A DNA stretch of 64,000 nt from Cunninghamia lanceolata (lineage: Eukaryota > Streptophyta > Pinopsida > Cupressales > Cupressaceae). A program made the position numbers and the translations under genes. Numbering within the stretch: position 1 is the stretch's first letter; the number at the start of each line of letters is the position of its first letter. The notes beneath the pieces are model-generated. The model ran no database searches and was not told where the DNA came from. It worked only from the letters and a program-made list of their open reading frames with translations. The DNA lies in assembly GCA_027924645.1 (NCBI GenBank), contig BSBN01001017.1:13170501-13234500 (forward strand), in the 5' to 3' direction. Below, one piece after another: positions 35,541-47,639 of this stretch.

Positions 35541-35554
35541 TGGAAAATTCAACA

Positions 35555-36848
35555 TTGTTTGGGCTGACAATCCAATTTCCATCATATGCAATAGATCCTG
35601 ATTAGTTGTTTTGGCATTAGAGGATGTGTAGTGATATTTCTTGGATCATGTTATGAAGTGTTGTGATCCACAAACTATTTACTCTTCATATTGTATATGT
35701 TTGATGTTGACCTGTGGAGAATCACACATTTCAACTAAGAGTCTTTTTTATGTCGACCTAATCAATGTTTTGAGATGTTGCAAAGGATATATATAGAAGA
35801 AAAAGTTATTTTGTCGAGTGTATGAGTGTGTGAGAATGTGACAGAGAAGAATGAGTAGTATGAAGTGTGCAAAGTTGGTACTGATGGGGTAATTATGTAG
35901 AAAAACAAGACTGCAACATTAGCATAAGTCAGATGCTTCTTTCATAGCAGTTCATAGTTATGTTGTCATTGTAATTCTTTGTAGCAGTGAGCTTTCTTTA
36001 GGGATTTTTAGCTTCCTTGGGTTGTAGCCCTAAAACAAAGTCAGTAGGGAGTTGTAGCTTCCTTTGGTTATAGTTAAAACAATGTTGTAAACTTTTATAG
36101 CAGTGAGCATTATATTGTGAGCTAACATCACCATGGTTTTACCCAATTTTGGGTTTTCCATGTAAAAATCTTGGTGTCATTGTGTTGATAAATCTGGTGC
36201 ATGTTTTACTTTCTATTCTCTAAGTAATTTAATCTGATCTGTAAATAAATTAGTTAAGTTTTTATATATGTTGATTCACACCCCCTCTCAACACCCTAGT
36301 GTGTTCAATAGTAGGTTAGACATTATGGGATTTAGGTGAAATCTATAATGAAGAGGGAGAGAACTATAGTGATAAAGATGGGAACTATAATGTGAAAAGG
36401 ACATAAGAAGTAGATGGGTAAATATGTCGACTATGGGTTAAGGATGGGATAAAGGGTAAGGGTGAATGCAAATGGAAGAAGCAAGAAGGAATAAAAATGG
36501 CTTTAGGGAAATCCAAAAGAAGGGTTGGAATTGGTTAAATATTTTTTGTAAAGGAAAGGATAAAGAGGGATCTCAAAAAGAGTGATGAGAGTGTGGGGAG
36601 AAGTAAATATCATGTTGTTAAAGAAAGAGAATGGTTGATGATGAGATATCAATGTATTGAGAGAGAGGGAGGAATATGTGGGAAATGTGTCTCAGGGTTT
36701 ACTATGTCGTATATAATTTATTGGGGAGAAAGGTTTTCAATGATAAAGCAAGTGAATTTATTTTGAAAGCATCATGTTGACTAGTTTGAAATGTTTAAAA
36801 TCAAAAGTTTGAAGGTGTAGGAATATCATATTCACCAAATGAAAGAAT
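35555..36848. other. Non-coding stretch with an LTR-end-like segment
   Basis: At about 36120-36300 the sequence GGTTTTACCCAATTTTGGGT, TTTTCCATGTAAAAATCTTG and ATTCACACCCCCTCTCAA resembles the 3' end of a plant Copia LTR and its adjoining leader. No partner or coding remnant was found. The rest is AG-rich and anonymous. Confidence 0.35.
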
Positions 36849-37035
36849 TGATAAATTGAGAAAGGTAATAAGCAGTTTCATTTATGATGTGCAACAAAAA
36901 TATATACATAAGAAAGTGGTTTGAATAACCACTTAGTCAGGCATATCCGACCAACCAACCAACCAACCAATAATAACTATGAAATAGTTATTAGTTGGAA
37001 GAAATAAACAATGATGTAATACAAATATTCGAAAA
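36849..37035 (-). repeat. Copia 3' LTR
   Basis: Partner of 42239-42425, equal in length, with scattered substitutions. Its terminal TGTTA has mutated: the plus strand reads TTCGAAAA where the partner has TTCTAACA. Confidence 0.9.
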
Positions 37036-37059
37036 CCCCCTTATTACATCATACATGCC

Positions 37060-40000
37060 CATGAGGCGAAAGCATGAAAGTCTAAAAAGCTTCAAACGTC
37101 ACTACAGCAAGTGATTTTGTAAATATGTTGGCACACTGCTTATGATTTGGATAGAACTAGAGCTAAATATTATGTTTCTAACCATGCCCATGGATATAAT
37201 CACATTGAACCTCAATATGATTGGTACACTCATGAAAAATTGGATTATGAACAAGCTTCAACACACTCTGATTATCGCAAAACAAAGTGGTAGTACCTAT
37301 ATCAGGAACACCTATACATGTCAAAATGCAACATAACCATATCACCTCACAAAAAGCCCCCCCTGCGGTGCGATATACTACCTCTATGGAAGAGAAAGTA
37401 ATAGTGGTTTGCTTTTTGCTCCCCCAAGAAATCAGACTAGATCACAAAAAGAAAATGAAGCCTGAAGTAGACTTCTTGTCATCCACTAAACCTACATAGT
37501 CCACATCCGTGTATCCACACAATGAAAAATCTACATTCTACTTGTATTCCAGGCCATATGCCACTGTACCACGGATGTGTCTCAAAACCCTCTTTGTTGT
37601 CTTCGAATGAACAACCTTAGGTTCCTACATGAACTTAGAAAGATAGCTAACAACATAGATGATATCTAGCCTAGTATATGTCATCTAGATGAGACTTCCA
37701 ATCAACTATCGATAAAGAGTAGGATTCACCTGAGTTGATGGATCATGGTGGGAAAGTTGAAAACTTGTCTCCATGGGAGTTGACATAAGTTTGCAATCTT
37801 CCATGTTGAACTTCTTGAGTAGTGTCTTCGCATACTTCATCTGAGAAACATAAATCTAATTCTTTTGTTTGCATACTTCAAGTCTAAGATAGTAATGCAG
37901 GAGCCCAAGATCTTTCATGTCAAATGATTGTTTGAGATCATTCTTTGTTGCATCAATCATCTATGGAGAACTCCCAATGATGACTAGATCATCAACATAA
38001 ATAATCAAAATGATAATCTCCCCCCTTGCTCTTTGAGGTAGAGATTGGGATCATATGGATTCTTGATGAATCCATGATTAAGGAGATGCTCATTGATCTA
38101 TATGTACCAAGCTTAATGGGCCTATTTAAGATCATAGAGGGATTTGATAAGTCTACATACTTTGTGTTGCTACCCAAGTGTAGTGTACCCCTCTCGTTGA
38201 GTCATGTAGACTTCTCCCATGAGATTCCCATTAAGGAAGGCACTCTTGACATCCATCTAATGAACTTTCCACCCAAACTACATTACCATAGCTAATACCA
38301 TATGGATAGTTTTAATCTTTATTGTAGGGGCAAAAGTCTCATCATAATCAATGCCTTCCTTTTGTGCATAGACCTTAGCCACAAGTTGGGCCTTATACAT
38401 GTCAATGCTACTGTCTGCCTTATATTTGATCTGAAAAACCCATTTGCAACCAATTTCGTTCTTCCCTGGTGGAAGATCAACAAGTTCCCATGTATTATTC
38501 CTTAGAAGTGCCTGATATTTAGTATCCATAGCATCTTTCCAAGGTGGTGACTCAAGAGCTTGCTGCATTGTTTCAGGTTTTGAATTTTTCATAACTATAC
38601 ACATAAGGGCCATGTTTACTTCTTCATATGACTTTCTACAAGTCTTAGGCTCTTTGAAAGATGTGTCTACAACTGCATCATCTTTAGCATCCTTTATTGT
38701 TGTGTGATACCACTTAGGAATATTTTTGTGTACATGAGATGAAGATTGAATTCATGATAGAGGGGGAAACTTGTCCAATAGAAACAAAACCTCATCGAGA
38801 GTTTCTTCATCAACTTCCTCATCTTCAGGATCAAGAATTCTAGGTGTTTGGGAACAAATAGGTGATGGAGAAGAAGAGGTGTTGCAACAAAAATCCTCAT
38901 CAAAAACAACATCTTTGCTAATGTACACCTTTTTGACTGCATCCATAAGCATATATCTCTTTGACTCTGAACTATACCCAAGAAAAATACACTTTATAGA
39001 CTTATCATCCAATTTTGTTCTCTAAACCTTGGGGGCATCCATGAAGGCAGTACATCCAAACACTCCAAATTGAGAAATAGAGGGATTATTCCAGGTCCAA
39101 GTCTCTTCTGGTGTGATATTATGAAGCACTTTGGTTGGTGCTCGATTCAACAAATACACCATTGTATGAACTAGTTCAGCCCATAATGCAAAAGTAAGAC
39201 TTGTATCCCTCAACATGCATCACACCATTTCCACTATACTACAATTTCACCTCTCTTCCACACCATTTTGTTGAGGCATATATGCAGTGGTCAACTATTA
39301 CATTTTATTCCATGTTTTTGCAAGTAGGTTACAAATTCCTTACTTGTGAATTCCCCCTCTCGATCTATGTGAAAGGCTCTAAGAGTCTAACTTGATGACC
39401 ATTCTACAAGGGCTCTAAACTCCTTGAATTTCTCAAAGGTTTCACCATTGTGAGCCAAATAATAGACCCACATTTTTCTTCTACAATCATCCACACAAAG
39501 AAGGAAATACCAAGCATTCTAGTGACTGAATGACATAGGTCCACATAGATCAGTATGCACCAATTCTAAGGGACTAGAGGCTCTATTTTATACATCAAGA
39601 AAAGGAGCCCTATGTTGTTTTCCGGTAAGACAATGTGAGATTTAAGAACTTCTATTTTCTAAATTGGAGGAAGACCTCTCACCAAATTTCTCTTACTCAA
39701 TGCAAGAAGATAACCAAAACTGAGGTGGCCAAATCTCCTATGCCAAAGAGTTGTGGATACATTAGTTTTCACTGCAAGGGCTTGATCTTCTTGTGAAACA
39801 TCAATTAGTTAAAACATCTTTCCTACCCCTAAAGCATGAGCTACAACTACTCTATTGCAGGTTTTATCTTTGATAAGACAAAGTTTCTCACCATTGTATT
39901 GATCAAATTCAACTTCAAAATTGTGTTCTAGTAACTGACTTACTAAAAGTAGGTTCTTAGTGAGCCCAGGTACATGTTAAACCTTTGTAAGCCAACATTT

Positions 40001-40170
40001 GTGAGTTCTTTGTGGAAGGGAAATATCACCAATTCCCTGAACTTCATATGAGGCATCATCACCCAATGAAACATGCCCATAGGAGGTGGATGGAGTGAGA
40101 TCACTGAACCATTCTTGTTCCCCCATCATATGTCTGGATGCACCAGAATCAACATACTAGACTAAACTAC
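37060..40170 (-). pseudogene. Copia pol: protease, integrase, reverse transcriptase, RNase H (broken)
   Basis: Reads on the minus strand from 40170. The protease active site VDSGASRHMMG is at 40121-40150. The GAG-pre-integrase motif LWHRRFGHLS is near 39740. Integrase follows with ELVHTDLCGPM, FTSKEF and the C-terminal KCIFLGYS. Reverse transcriptase has WELVDLPPGKN, GCKWVF and YAQKEGIDYDETFAP (38278-38613) and the catalytic YVDD at 37988-37999. RNase H has DDKKSTSGF (37456-37482), CDNQS (near 37270) and HIEVQCDYIH. Several stops and frame shifts interrupt it, so it is inactive. RT and RNase H make the cDNA and integrase inserts it. Confidence 0.92.
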
Positions 40171-41107
40171 TTGATGTGGAGGTTTTAATTTCTATACCAT
40201 ACATGAACTCTTCATCATCTGAATTACATGTAGATGCAACATTGCCTTGTTTCTTATTTGGCTTTTTCTACCAATGGGCTGGCTTCTTCTTACTCCCTTG
40301 AAAATGTTTATGTGGCTCTTTGTGACTAGACTCACCATTGGCATAGGAGTTATACCAACACTCTTTGAGTTCATGACCCTTTTACCACAAATTTGACATT
40401 TTTTTTTTTTGGTGAGTAGAGTTGCCTTGATTTTGATTAGACTATCCTGATGGACCACTCCAACAGTCAGGTTGCTTTCCCTTTTTCTTTGCTTCGAGGG
40501 CTTGATTGTCTTGAGAGTTTGTCTCACCAAATATTGATTCTTCCTATTGATTCAAAGCAAGTTGACCAGTTCTTCAAATGAGGGTGTTTTATAAGCCACA
40601 TTTAAACATGTGACAAATACTCAAAATGAAGGGGGTAGTGCTCTCAATACAATGGGTACTAGAGATGCATCTTTGACTTCTTCCTCTAATGCTTGAAGTG
40701 TTCTTATTTCAACAACTCTTCTAAAAAATGCCTCTTACCTTCTCACCATTTTACATTTGGAGACTATGTAGCTGACACTACAAATGGAGGATTTGGTTTT
40801 GGTTTTTAGCCTCATAGATTGTTTTGAGATGATACCAAGCATCTTTTGTAGAGGTGGTGGTATGAATGTGAGGTTGAACATTATCAATCACACCAAACAA
40901 AATGATCAATTTGGCCTTTTGATTGGCCTTATAAAATTTATTTTGACCCTCACCTACATGTTGAGGTCTTGTTGTTGTTCCAGTGATTACATTCCAAAGG
41001 TCTTCTAACTCTAAATGAGTTTGTACTTTAGTTTTCTAGGTGGCATAATTGCCACCTATCAAGAGTTGAGAATCAGGGAGCATTATCTTAGGTGCACTAA
41101 GAGCCAT
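40171..41107 (-). pseudogene. Copia gag (broken)
   Basis: Starts at ATG 41105-41107 with MALSAPKIMLPDSQ and LLIGGNYAT, then NKFYKANQKAKLIILFGVI and TKDAWYHLKTIYE, the Copia gag pattern. The zinc-knuckle region survives only in part (CQICGKR, then a frame shift near 40380, inside a run of nine or more T on the plus strand). Several stops are present. The leader between the PBS and gag (41108-42226) is about 1.1 kb and non-coding. Confidence 0.8.
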
Positions 41108-42238
41108 TTTCTAGAGTCTTGAATGTCCTTATATCTCTGATGTAACCCTTATTTCTCCCTGACATTTTATAGAGTTGATGCCACATACGTCATTGTTGCA
41201 GCTATATTACTCACTAGATGTTGTAATTCAACACGATGACATTACCCATAAATATGAATCAGAGGCACCGTAAATATGGAATGTTGCCAGTTTGGTTTGG
41301 TGTTTGAATTTTTAAAACTCAATTCTAACTTTTAACAAATTGATTTGAATGCAAAAAGTGATTAATTTGCTCCTTTTTCCATTTTTAAATGCTTAAACTA
41401 TACAAAATAAAAATCATTTTAAAAATAAATGAATATTTTTGAAATATTGATAAAATACTTTTTAATTCTAAAGTTTTAATGCACAAAATTTTAGGGCAAA
41501 AACAATATAACTTTACACCTTTTGTTTTCTCCCAATTCCAAATTAATTTGCTTCACTTTCAATCTATGGCAAACACTCCTTTAGATGCCTCTGAACAACT
41601 ACCAATTCTTCTTTTTTGGACACCTTTGACAAGATTATCAAACTTTAAATATGCCTTTTGAAATGTACAGCATTAGATTTGAGCGTCGTATGACTGCAGA
41701 AGCCAGATATCAATAGTCAAGATTAGATTAAATCAATGAAAAACATAAACTCTTCCTTACAAACGAGAGTGGCCTTCAATAATTTGTTAGATATACCTTA
41801 TTTCAAACTAATTTTCATAGAATATTTTATGCATAATATAATTCAAACTTCAACAACTTTGAAATGCCCAACAACCATTATCAGCACTGTATGGTTTTTT
41901 GTACGGTTAGTAAAGCTTCAACATATACTTTTAAACATCAATCAAATAACATGAAATACTTCCAATCACCTCAAGAAAGAAGAACTTCTTACATTCAACA
42001 CCTTCTTTGAATGGCTACATATGGCTTCACACAGTCTACTCTCTCAAACTCTATTTGCCCTCCTTCAATTTGCACTATCTTCTTTCAAACTAGTCACCTT
42101 CATCACTAATTTTGGCTACCTTTAATCAGAGATTAAACTCCTTTGCACTCTGACAAAGATTCTCCAACCTCAATCTTTCGATGGCTCTTCAACCTCCTAG
42201 TTTCACACAGGCACAAAATTATTTTTTCTCTGATACCA

Positions 42239-42425
42239 TGATAAATTAAACAAGATAATGAGTGTTTTCATTTATGATGTGCAACAAATATATATACATA
42301 AGAAAGTGGTTTGAACAACCACTTAGTCGGGTATACCCAACCAACCAACCAACTAGTCAACAATAACTATTAAATAGTTATTAGTTGGAGGAAATAAATA
42401 TTAATATAACATAAATATTCTAACA
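42239..42425 (-). repeat. Copia 5' LTR
   Basis: On the minus strand it starts TGTTAGAATATT and ends next to the PBS. A third LTR of this family is at 55481-55650. Confidence 0.9.
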
Positions 42426-42520
42426 AGAACTAATTTGAGAACTCTATATATTAATAACATATAATATTGAAGTAAGCTATCACCAATGTTATTTATTTCA
42501 ATATATTAGCCTAATTAAAA

Positions 42521-42718
42521 ACAAATCTAGGATATACTCTAAGAAGTACAATAGTAAGCATATATATGTTTAAATGTTCCAAATTAAACTAAACTAATAT
42601 AAAAATGTGAAATGAATAAACAAATCTAGGATATACTCTAAGAAGTACAATAGTAAGCATATATATGTTTAAATGTTCCAAATTAAACTAAACTAATATA
42701 AAAATGTGAAATGAATAA
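42521..42718. repeat. 99-bp near-perfect tandem duplication
   Basis: Units 42521-42619 and 42620-42718 both start ACAAATCTAGGATATACTC and are almost identical to the last base. It lies about 100 bp outside the Copia 5' LTR. The very low divergence marks it as recent compared with the decayed elements around. Confidence 0.95.
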
Positions 42719-43559
42719 GCAAATGAAAGGAAATAATAAGGTGTGTCCCAAGAAATGGCTATAGATTGAATCTAATGAAAGAAATTGTCCAAGGGAGACT
42801 AGAGGAATAAGCCTAGCAATTTTTAAACCCTTATGTTATACCAAGACACCAACATTTGAGTTGGGTGATCCTTATTGATACCTATGTAGTTGGAGCATTA
42901 TGGCTTAATAGGAATACAAATGTTCATACCAAGACACTTATGTAGTCAAAATATTGGTGTCTTTTTTAGAGTCTTCAAACTTTTAGGAAATTCTCACCCT
43001 ATTACTTTAAGTCTTTTTCTATTGGTAGCATATCCAAATAAGTCCCCAATCATGTATTATTAATCTCTAAATTTGGAAGAGAAAGGAAAAATGGCTTTGG
43101 ATATTTAAGAGACTACCTCAATCTATCCCCAAGGTTGGCATTATTAGCATCAATAACTAGTAGGCTTGGGTATTTCTAAGTGTGGGAGGTTCCTAGTGAG
43201 GTGAAGTAATGGTGTGTGCATAGATTTATATCTAAGAGGATACAACCCTATGGGATATCTATTCTACGTGGTGTATATAAGTGATGGAGGACAATTGGGT
43301 GATGAGAGAAGTTACACTCATTTAGACAAAGGGAATTGGAGGTTAAGAGATCTGATTTATATGAGGCTATATAGTGGAGGATAGGAACATAGTAGGTAAG
43401 GGATCTTAGAAAGCTATTACAGGAGAATTTTAGAGGATAATAGGGAAATGGTAAGCAAAATATTGAGGGACAAGTGATAAAGAAGAATGTCATTAGGGAG
43501 ACGAGGGATATAAGGGAGATAAAAAAATAGATTGGAGGAATGCATCAAGGTAGAATTCT
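42719..43559. other. Non-coding stretch
   Basis: No recognisable gene or element; a CCAAGACAC phrase occurs twice (about 42841 and 42932). A minus ORF at 43248-43493 has no domain. Confidence 0.5.
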
Positions 43560-44460
43560 ATGACAAATCTTCAAGATGAAAGTTCATACATATGTCACAC
43601 TTTTACACAATTTGTTTGTTGGATTCATTGCAACTAAAATAGATTTGGGACAACTTTTCCAACTAGAAGTGTTAGCTAAATCTAGATGTATCATCGCTTT
43701 GGTTCCAATTTGTATCATTTTTAAAATTATTTGAAAATTTTAATGTTTATTCCACTTCTACTCATGTAAATAAGATTTTTTGATAAATCCAAGAGTACCT
43801 TTTTGTAGATCTAAAAGTAAAATTTTTTAAAATATAATTTATTTCTTTTAATTAGTGTTTATATTTTAAATTTTATTTTCACCCAAAGTAGGTCATTAGT
43901 GTCCAAATATAACATTGATTTATTTCTCAAGAAAAAATACTAAAGTTTGTAAATTTTTTGAAAAAATATGATGCACTAGATAGGAGAGATTTCATGTCAA
44001 GATGATATAATTATTTTCTATCTTAGATTAATAGTCAAGACAAAATATGGACGCTTGTCAAAACAAATCAATATTTAACTATACACTAGAATTTATATAT
44101 TTTTGAAAAGAATTATTAAAATGAATTTATGTTTAATTCATGTACTAAAGTTTCAAGTTAACAATATGAAAAAAGGGGGAAAAAATTACTATAAAAAAGG
44201 TGTAGGTCCCTTCACCTTACTTTTTAGCAATTAAATTATAGTGCCAACTTTTTATAAAATTACATCCAAAAAAATTATAATTATTTTTTAAATACAAACA
44301 TATACTAAACTAAAAAATTTATATTTTATTAGTTTACATCATTTAAAAATTTAAAACCTATATATCACTTTCAAGTGATTTAAGTTAAAAAACTAGATCA
44401 ATGTTGTGAATTTACTTTTAAAAAGTTTCACACAACTTTGAACTTTCATCCAATGGTGGA
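43560..44460 (+). repeat. Gypsy-related AT-rich block, copy A (partner about 50395-51330)
   Basis: Shares with the Gypsy at 47640-52040 both a piece of coding remnant (TGGATTCATTGCAACTAAAA aligns with the segment at 50500, encoding GFI-A-K-DL) and the following noncoding block: CACTTCTACTCATG, CTTTTTGTAGAT, TAGGTCATTAG, ATATGATGCACTAGA, AATTAAATTATAGTG, and AACTAGATCAATGTTG. Both copies are colinear, so the AT-rich block belongs to the element family and is not a private insertion in one copy. Confidence 0.75.
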
Positions 44461-45659
44461 GCTTCGATGACCATGTGGAAAATAGAAATAATGGTGGAAA
44501 CCTTAAATGCATCTATATGTGTGTGCAACAATTTCAAACAGTAGAATGTGGATATAGATTTTCTTTTAGTCCATGTGAACCTATACATTAGAGAATGTGT
44601 TAGGAAGGATTTACGTTTAGGGTTTTGGGATCCTTTATCTTTTTTATTTATAAATGATAATCTAGAAACTATCATTATAGAAGTACATGTGTCTAGGACA
44701 CTAGCATTCTAGGTGCATGAGTGTCTTTTCAGAGTTTCAATTTAAATCTTTTGGGGTAGGTATAAGATATATGGGATGGTTAGGGAATTCATGAAAATAA
44801 GTCCAATAATAGGTATAAGTATAAAAATAAGAAAATGAGTTTTATAATACAGTTACATGAATGGATATTAAAGGAAGTGTAGAAATGTAAGGTAGAGGTT
44901 GCAAAGTAGGCAATTTCTAACTATATGATCTAGACATGGAGGAAAATGTTAGAGCATATCCTACTTTATTCTTTCAAAGTTTCCTCCATAGACCTTATAG
45001 CATTCAAACCATTTTGAAGGGAACTTAATCACTGATCCATCAAGCACTAGTTAGTTTCCATGTGAGCTAAGATCATGGTGATACCATTAACCTACTACTT
45101 CATGTCTACATAAAATTTTGAATTCTCTTTAACATATAAGAATATAGTGTTAATTTTTTCTCTAGCCTCTTGGACAACTTGCTGAGTACTTGATCTTCCT
45201 CTTTTTGTTCCAAAGGAAGGTGAATCTTGGAATAACATGAAATAATGAGGAGAGTTTTGAGGAGAATCTATTTTTACTAAACCAAGTATAGAATTCAAGA
45301 AAATTGGACTCCATTCAAAGACAATTGATATGCCCTTTATATAGAATTTATTTTCTCTAAAATCAATATTGGCTATGTCACATGGATGAAGAAAAATTCT
45401 TCATCTAGTGAAATGTAAGTGGAAATATCTAAAAATATATTATCCCACCACAAGCATACTATAAATATGTCACTAAGAATAAGCCATCTAGCCAATTATC
45501 CCAATGAGAAAAGACTTGAGCCTATCCAATATGAAACTCCCATAGAATCTAATGGTAGGGGATTGTTGATAGATAAATGGATGGTTGATATTCGATATAT
45601 AGGAGACAAATATGCACCTTCAAAATTTTCTTAACCTTTGAAACCTAATGTAAAGTTAG
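44461..45659. other. Non-coding stretch with an unassigned minus frame
   Basis: The minus-strand frame at 45095-45298 (for example SFGTKRGRSSTQQVVQEARE) looks coding-like but has no family I can name. The rest is AT-rich and anonymous. Confidence 0.35.
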
Positions 45660-47639
45660 AAAAATTGCATACATGTAAGCACCAAAATCATGCATAGCAT
45701 CCACAAGGACCCCAATGATGACTCACAATCCTTGTCATGTACATGTAAGCATGAAATAACATCCTCTCAATAGCAAGTCTCTTGGTGACATGTGTTTTCT
45801 TCCTCATTGTGTTGTTTCCCATTTCTCATTTTCTCTCTCTCTTCGCTTTTGACACTTTTTTACACTTGTTGATTTGTGTTTCTTGTGCTTATGACTTCAT
45901 CCCTAAGCATTGTATTCATCTATTTGTTGTGTTTTCACCTCTCCCCAGTGTTTTTCATCCATTCCCACCTCTAGAGGACTTTTAGAGGTCCTCCCAACCC
46001 ATCTCCTGCTTTCGATTTTATGTTTCACTCAACCAATCAAATTATCCCCCTATTTTTTTCTAAATCTCCCCCAAGAGATCCTACTTTTGCAAGTGGAGAT
46101 TTGGATTTTGACCCCTAATTGACCTATTTTCGGAGGTAGATCCCCTTCTGTTCTCCTCCTCTTCCATCTCCCATCATGCACTTCCACCCAAGTGTCCTCC
46201 TCTGAGGGTCACCCATGGGTCACCCCCAAGCGAACCTAACTAGTGAAATAGGTGACCCATGGGAAACCCTACCATTTTTTCCAGTTGTGAAATAACTCAA
46301 TTTTTTGACTAAAAATAGCTCTATTTTCACTTGTTTTTCTTCCTATTTGCATGGAATTTCATGCCAAAGATAGATTTAACTATTTCATGCACCCAAGTAT
46401 GCATATTTAGGTCTTTTTCATCTTTAGTTATCAACCCATGCATTCTTTCTCTTCACTTCTTCTTGAGTGATAAGTTATAATTGGGTAGATCACTCCATTT
46501 TAACCCAGATCACTCTTGTGTCTTCTAAGTTAACTCTTCAGTCAAATTGAGTTAACTCTTCTTCTTCTTCACCTCTCATCCCTTCTTCAAACCTATAAAT
46601 ACCCCTCACCTCTTTATTTTTTTCCAAGTTGAGAAAGTTGGAGAATTCTCTTCTCATCTTCACAAGCTTTTTCAAGCTTCTTCATAGGCCTTTGAGCCTC
46701 TTTCTTCATTTATTTCTTTAGTTTGTCAAAGCTTCCAAGATTTCATATCATTAGCCTTCATTATTGCAAAGCCTCAAAGAATTTATAAGAGAGGTATTTT
46801 CATTTGTGCACATAGTTCTTGTAGGTTATTGCTCTCCAAATCAAGCATTCATACTCTCACATAGGATGTTAGAGCCTTTTTCTTTTATTTGTTATATTAT
46901 CTAGCTTTGCTACAACATCTTTTTGCATCGATATGTTGCTCACATCACAAGCCACAATGCTTATCAAGCTCTCATTGAGCTCATTCCAAAGCTTCAAAGC
47001 TTCGTTTGCTTGTCTTTTCTTATTGTTACCAAGAGGATCACCCCTCTGCTGCAAGAGAATTAGATGTTTCCATAAAAGGATTTTTTAGGGTATTTGAGGC
47101 TCACACATCTCTTTATTCTAGGTTCCTTCATGCTTTTTTTCATTTCATAGTAATTATATAATCAAAACTTTGCTCTTGGGAATAGTAAATACATATTTTT
47201 TCCTTAAAGGCTAAGTAGATTTGCATTATTAAAGTAGTTTCCCTTTCCAAAGTTCATAGATTAAATGCAATTTCCTTTCCTAGATTAAATCAATCCACTT
47301 ATTCAAAAACAAAAAAAGCATAGATTTAGTTGCATTAGGTAACCTTCTACTAGTTTGCATTCATTTTCTAATTCCTAGAATAGAGAAAAGCACTTTCATT
47401 TTCGTAAACATAAAAAATCACAAAAGAATGTTTTACACTCATATAGGCTTGCATGCATATAAAAAGAGAAAGGAAAAAAAATATTACAAGTGTAGAAGGT
47501 TCACAAACCCTTGGTTTCATCACAAAGTGAACATAGAGTCAACAAAGTCAAAACTTAGGTCACACAAACCCTAAGTCAAAACCCTAGGTCAAGTCAAGGT
47601 TAGCTTAAATCATCTCTCTCTCATTTAGTCTCACAAATG
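45660..47639 (+). repeat. Probable 5' LTR and leader of the Gypsy element
   Basis: Pyrimidine-rich sequence upstream of the gag remnant with a good TATA box, CCTATAAATACCCCTCACC, centred at 46596, followed by a transcribed-looking leader (TCTTCACAAGC, TTTCAAGC). This arrangement is typical of Gypsy LTRs of this kind. The ends were not fixed because no second LTR copy is in the window, and no PBS could be recognised with confidence. Confidence 0.4.
46594..46600 (+). promoter_or_regulatory. TATA box of the Gypsy LTR
   Basis: TATAAAT in the context CCTATAAATACC, about 1 kb before the gag remnant and within CT-rich DNA. The role is inferred from position. Confidence 0.45.

Larger units (their letters stand above)
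35231..35554 (+). mobile_element. Complete TRIM retrotransposon with tRNA-like LTRs (324 bp)
   Basis: Two 133-bp LTRs (35231-35363 and 35422-35554) begin TGGAAATAAT and end AAAATTCAACA; by eye they differ at about 14 positions. The PBS TGGTATCAGAGCC (35364-35376), complementary to initiator methionine tRNA, directly follows the 5' LTR. The purine tract AAGGGGGG (35411-35418) lies just before the 3' LTR. The interior is only 58 bp. Such structure defines terminal-repeat retrotransposons in miniature, which depend on proteins of other elements. Each LTR contains a tRNA-like module with Pol III boxes. The flanks (ATTCA and TTGTT) do not match, so the copy may have recombined. Confidence 0.85.
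36849..42425 (-). mobile_element. Full-length dead Copia retrotransposon, minus strand (5.6 kb)
   Basis: Two 187-bp LTRs lie at 36849-37035 (3' LTR) and 42239-42425 (5' LTR); both contain a GTGGTTTGAA-AACCACTTAGTC hairpin and CAACCAACCAACCAA. On the minus strand the PBS is complementary to TCTGATACCA (about 42229-42238), adjacent to the 5' LTR, and the polypurine tract AATAAGGGGG sits next to the 3' LTR. Flanks AGAAT (36844-36848) and AGAAC (42426-42430) look like a target duplication with one change. Domain order is gag, protease, integrase, reverse transcriptase, RNase H, the Copia order. Confidence 0.92.

Noticed and set aside
46869..47054. Minus-strand ORF resembling a Copia gag piece (LKLWNELNESLISIV)
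   Set aside because: Too short and lies antisense within the Gypsy leader; no neighbouring Copia sequence supports it.
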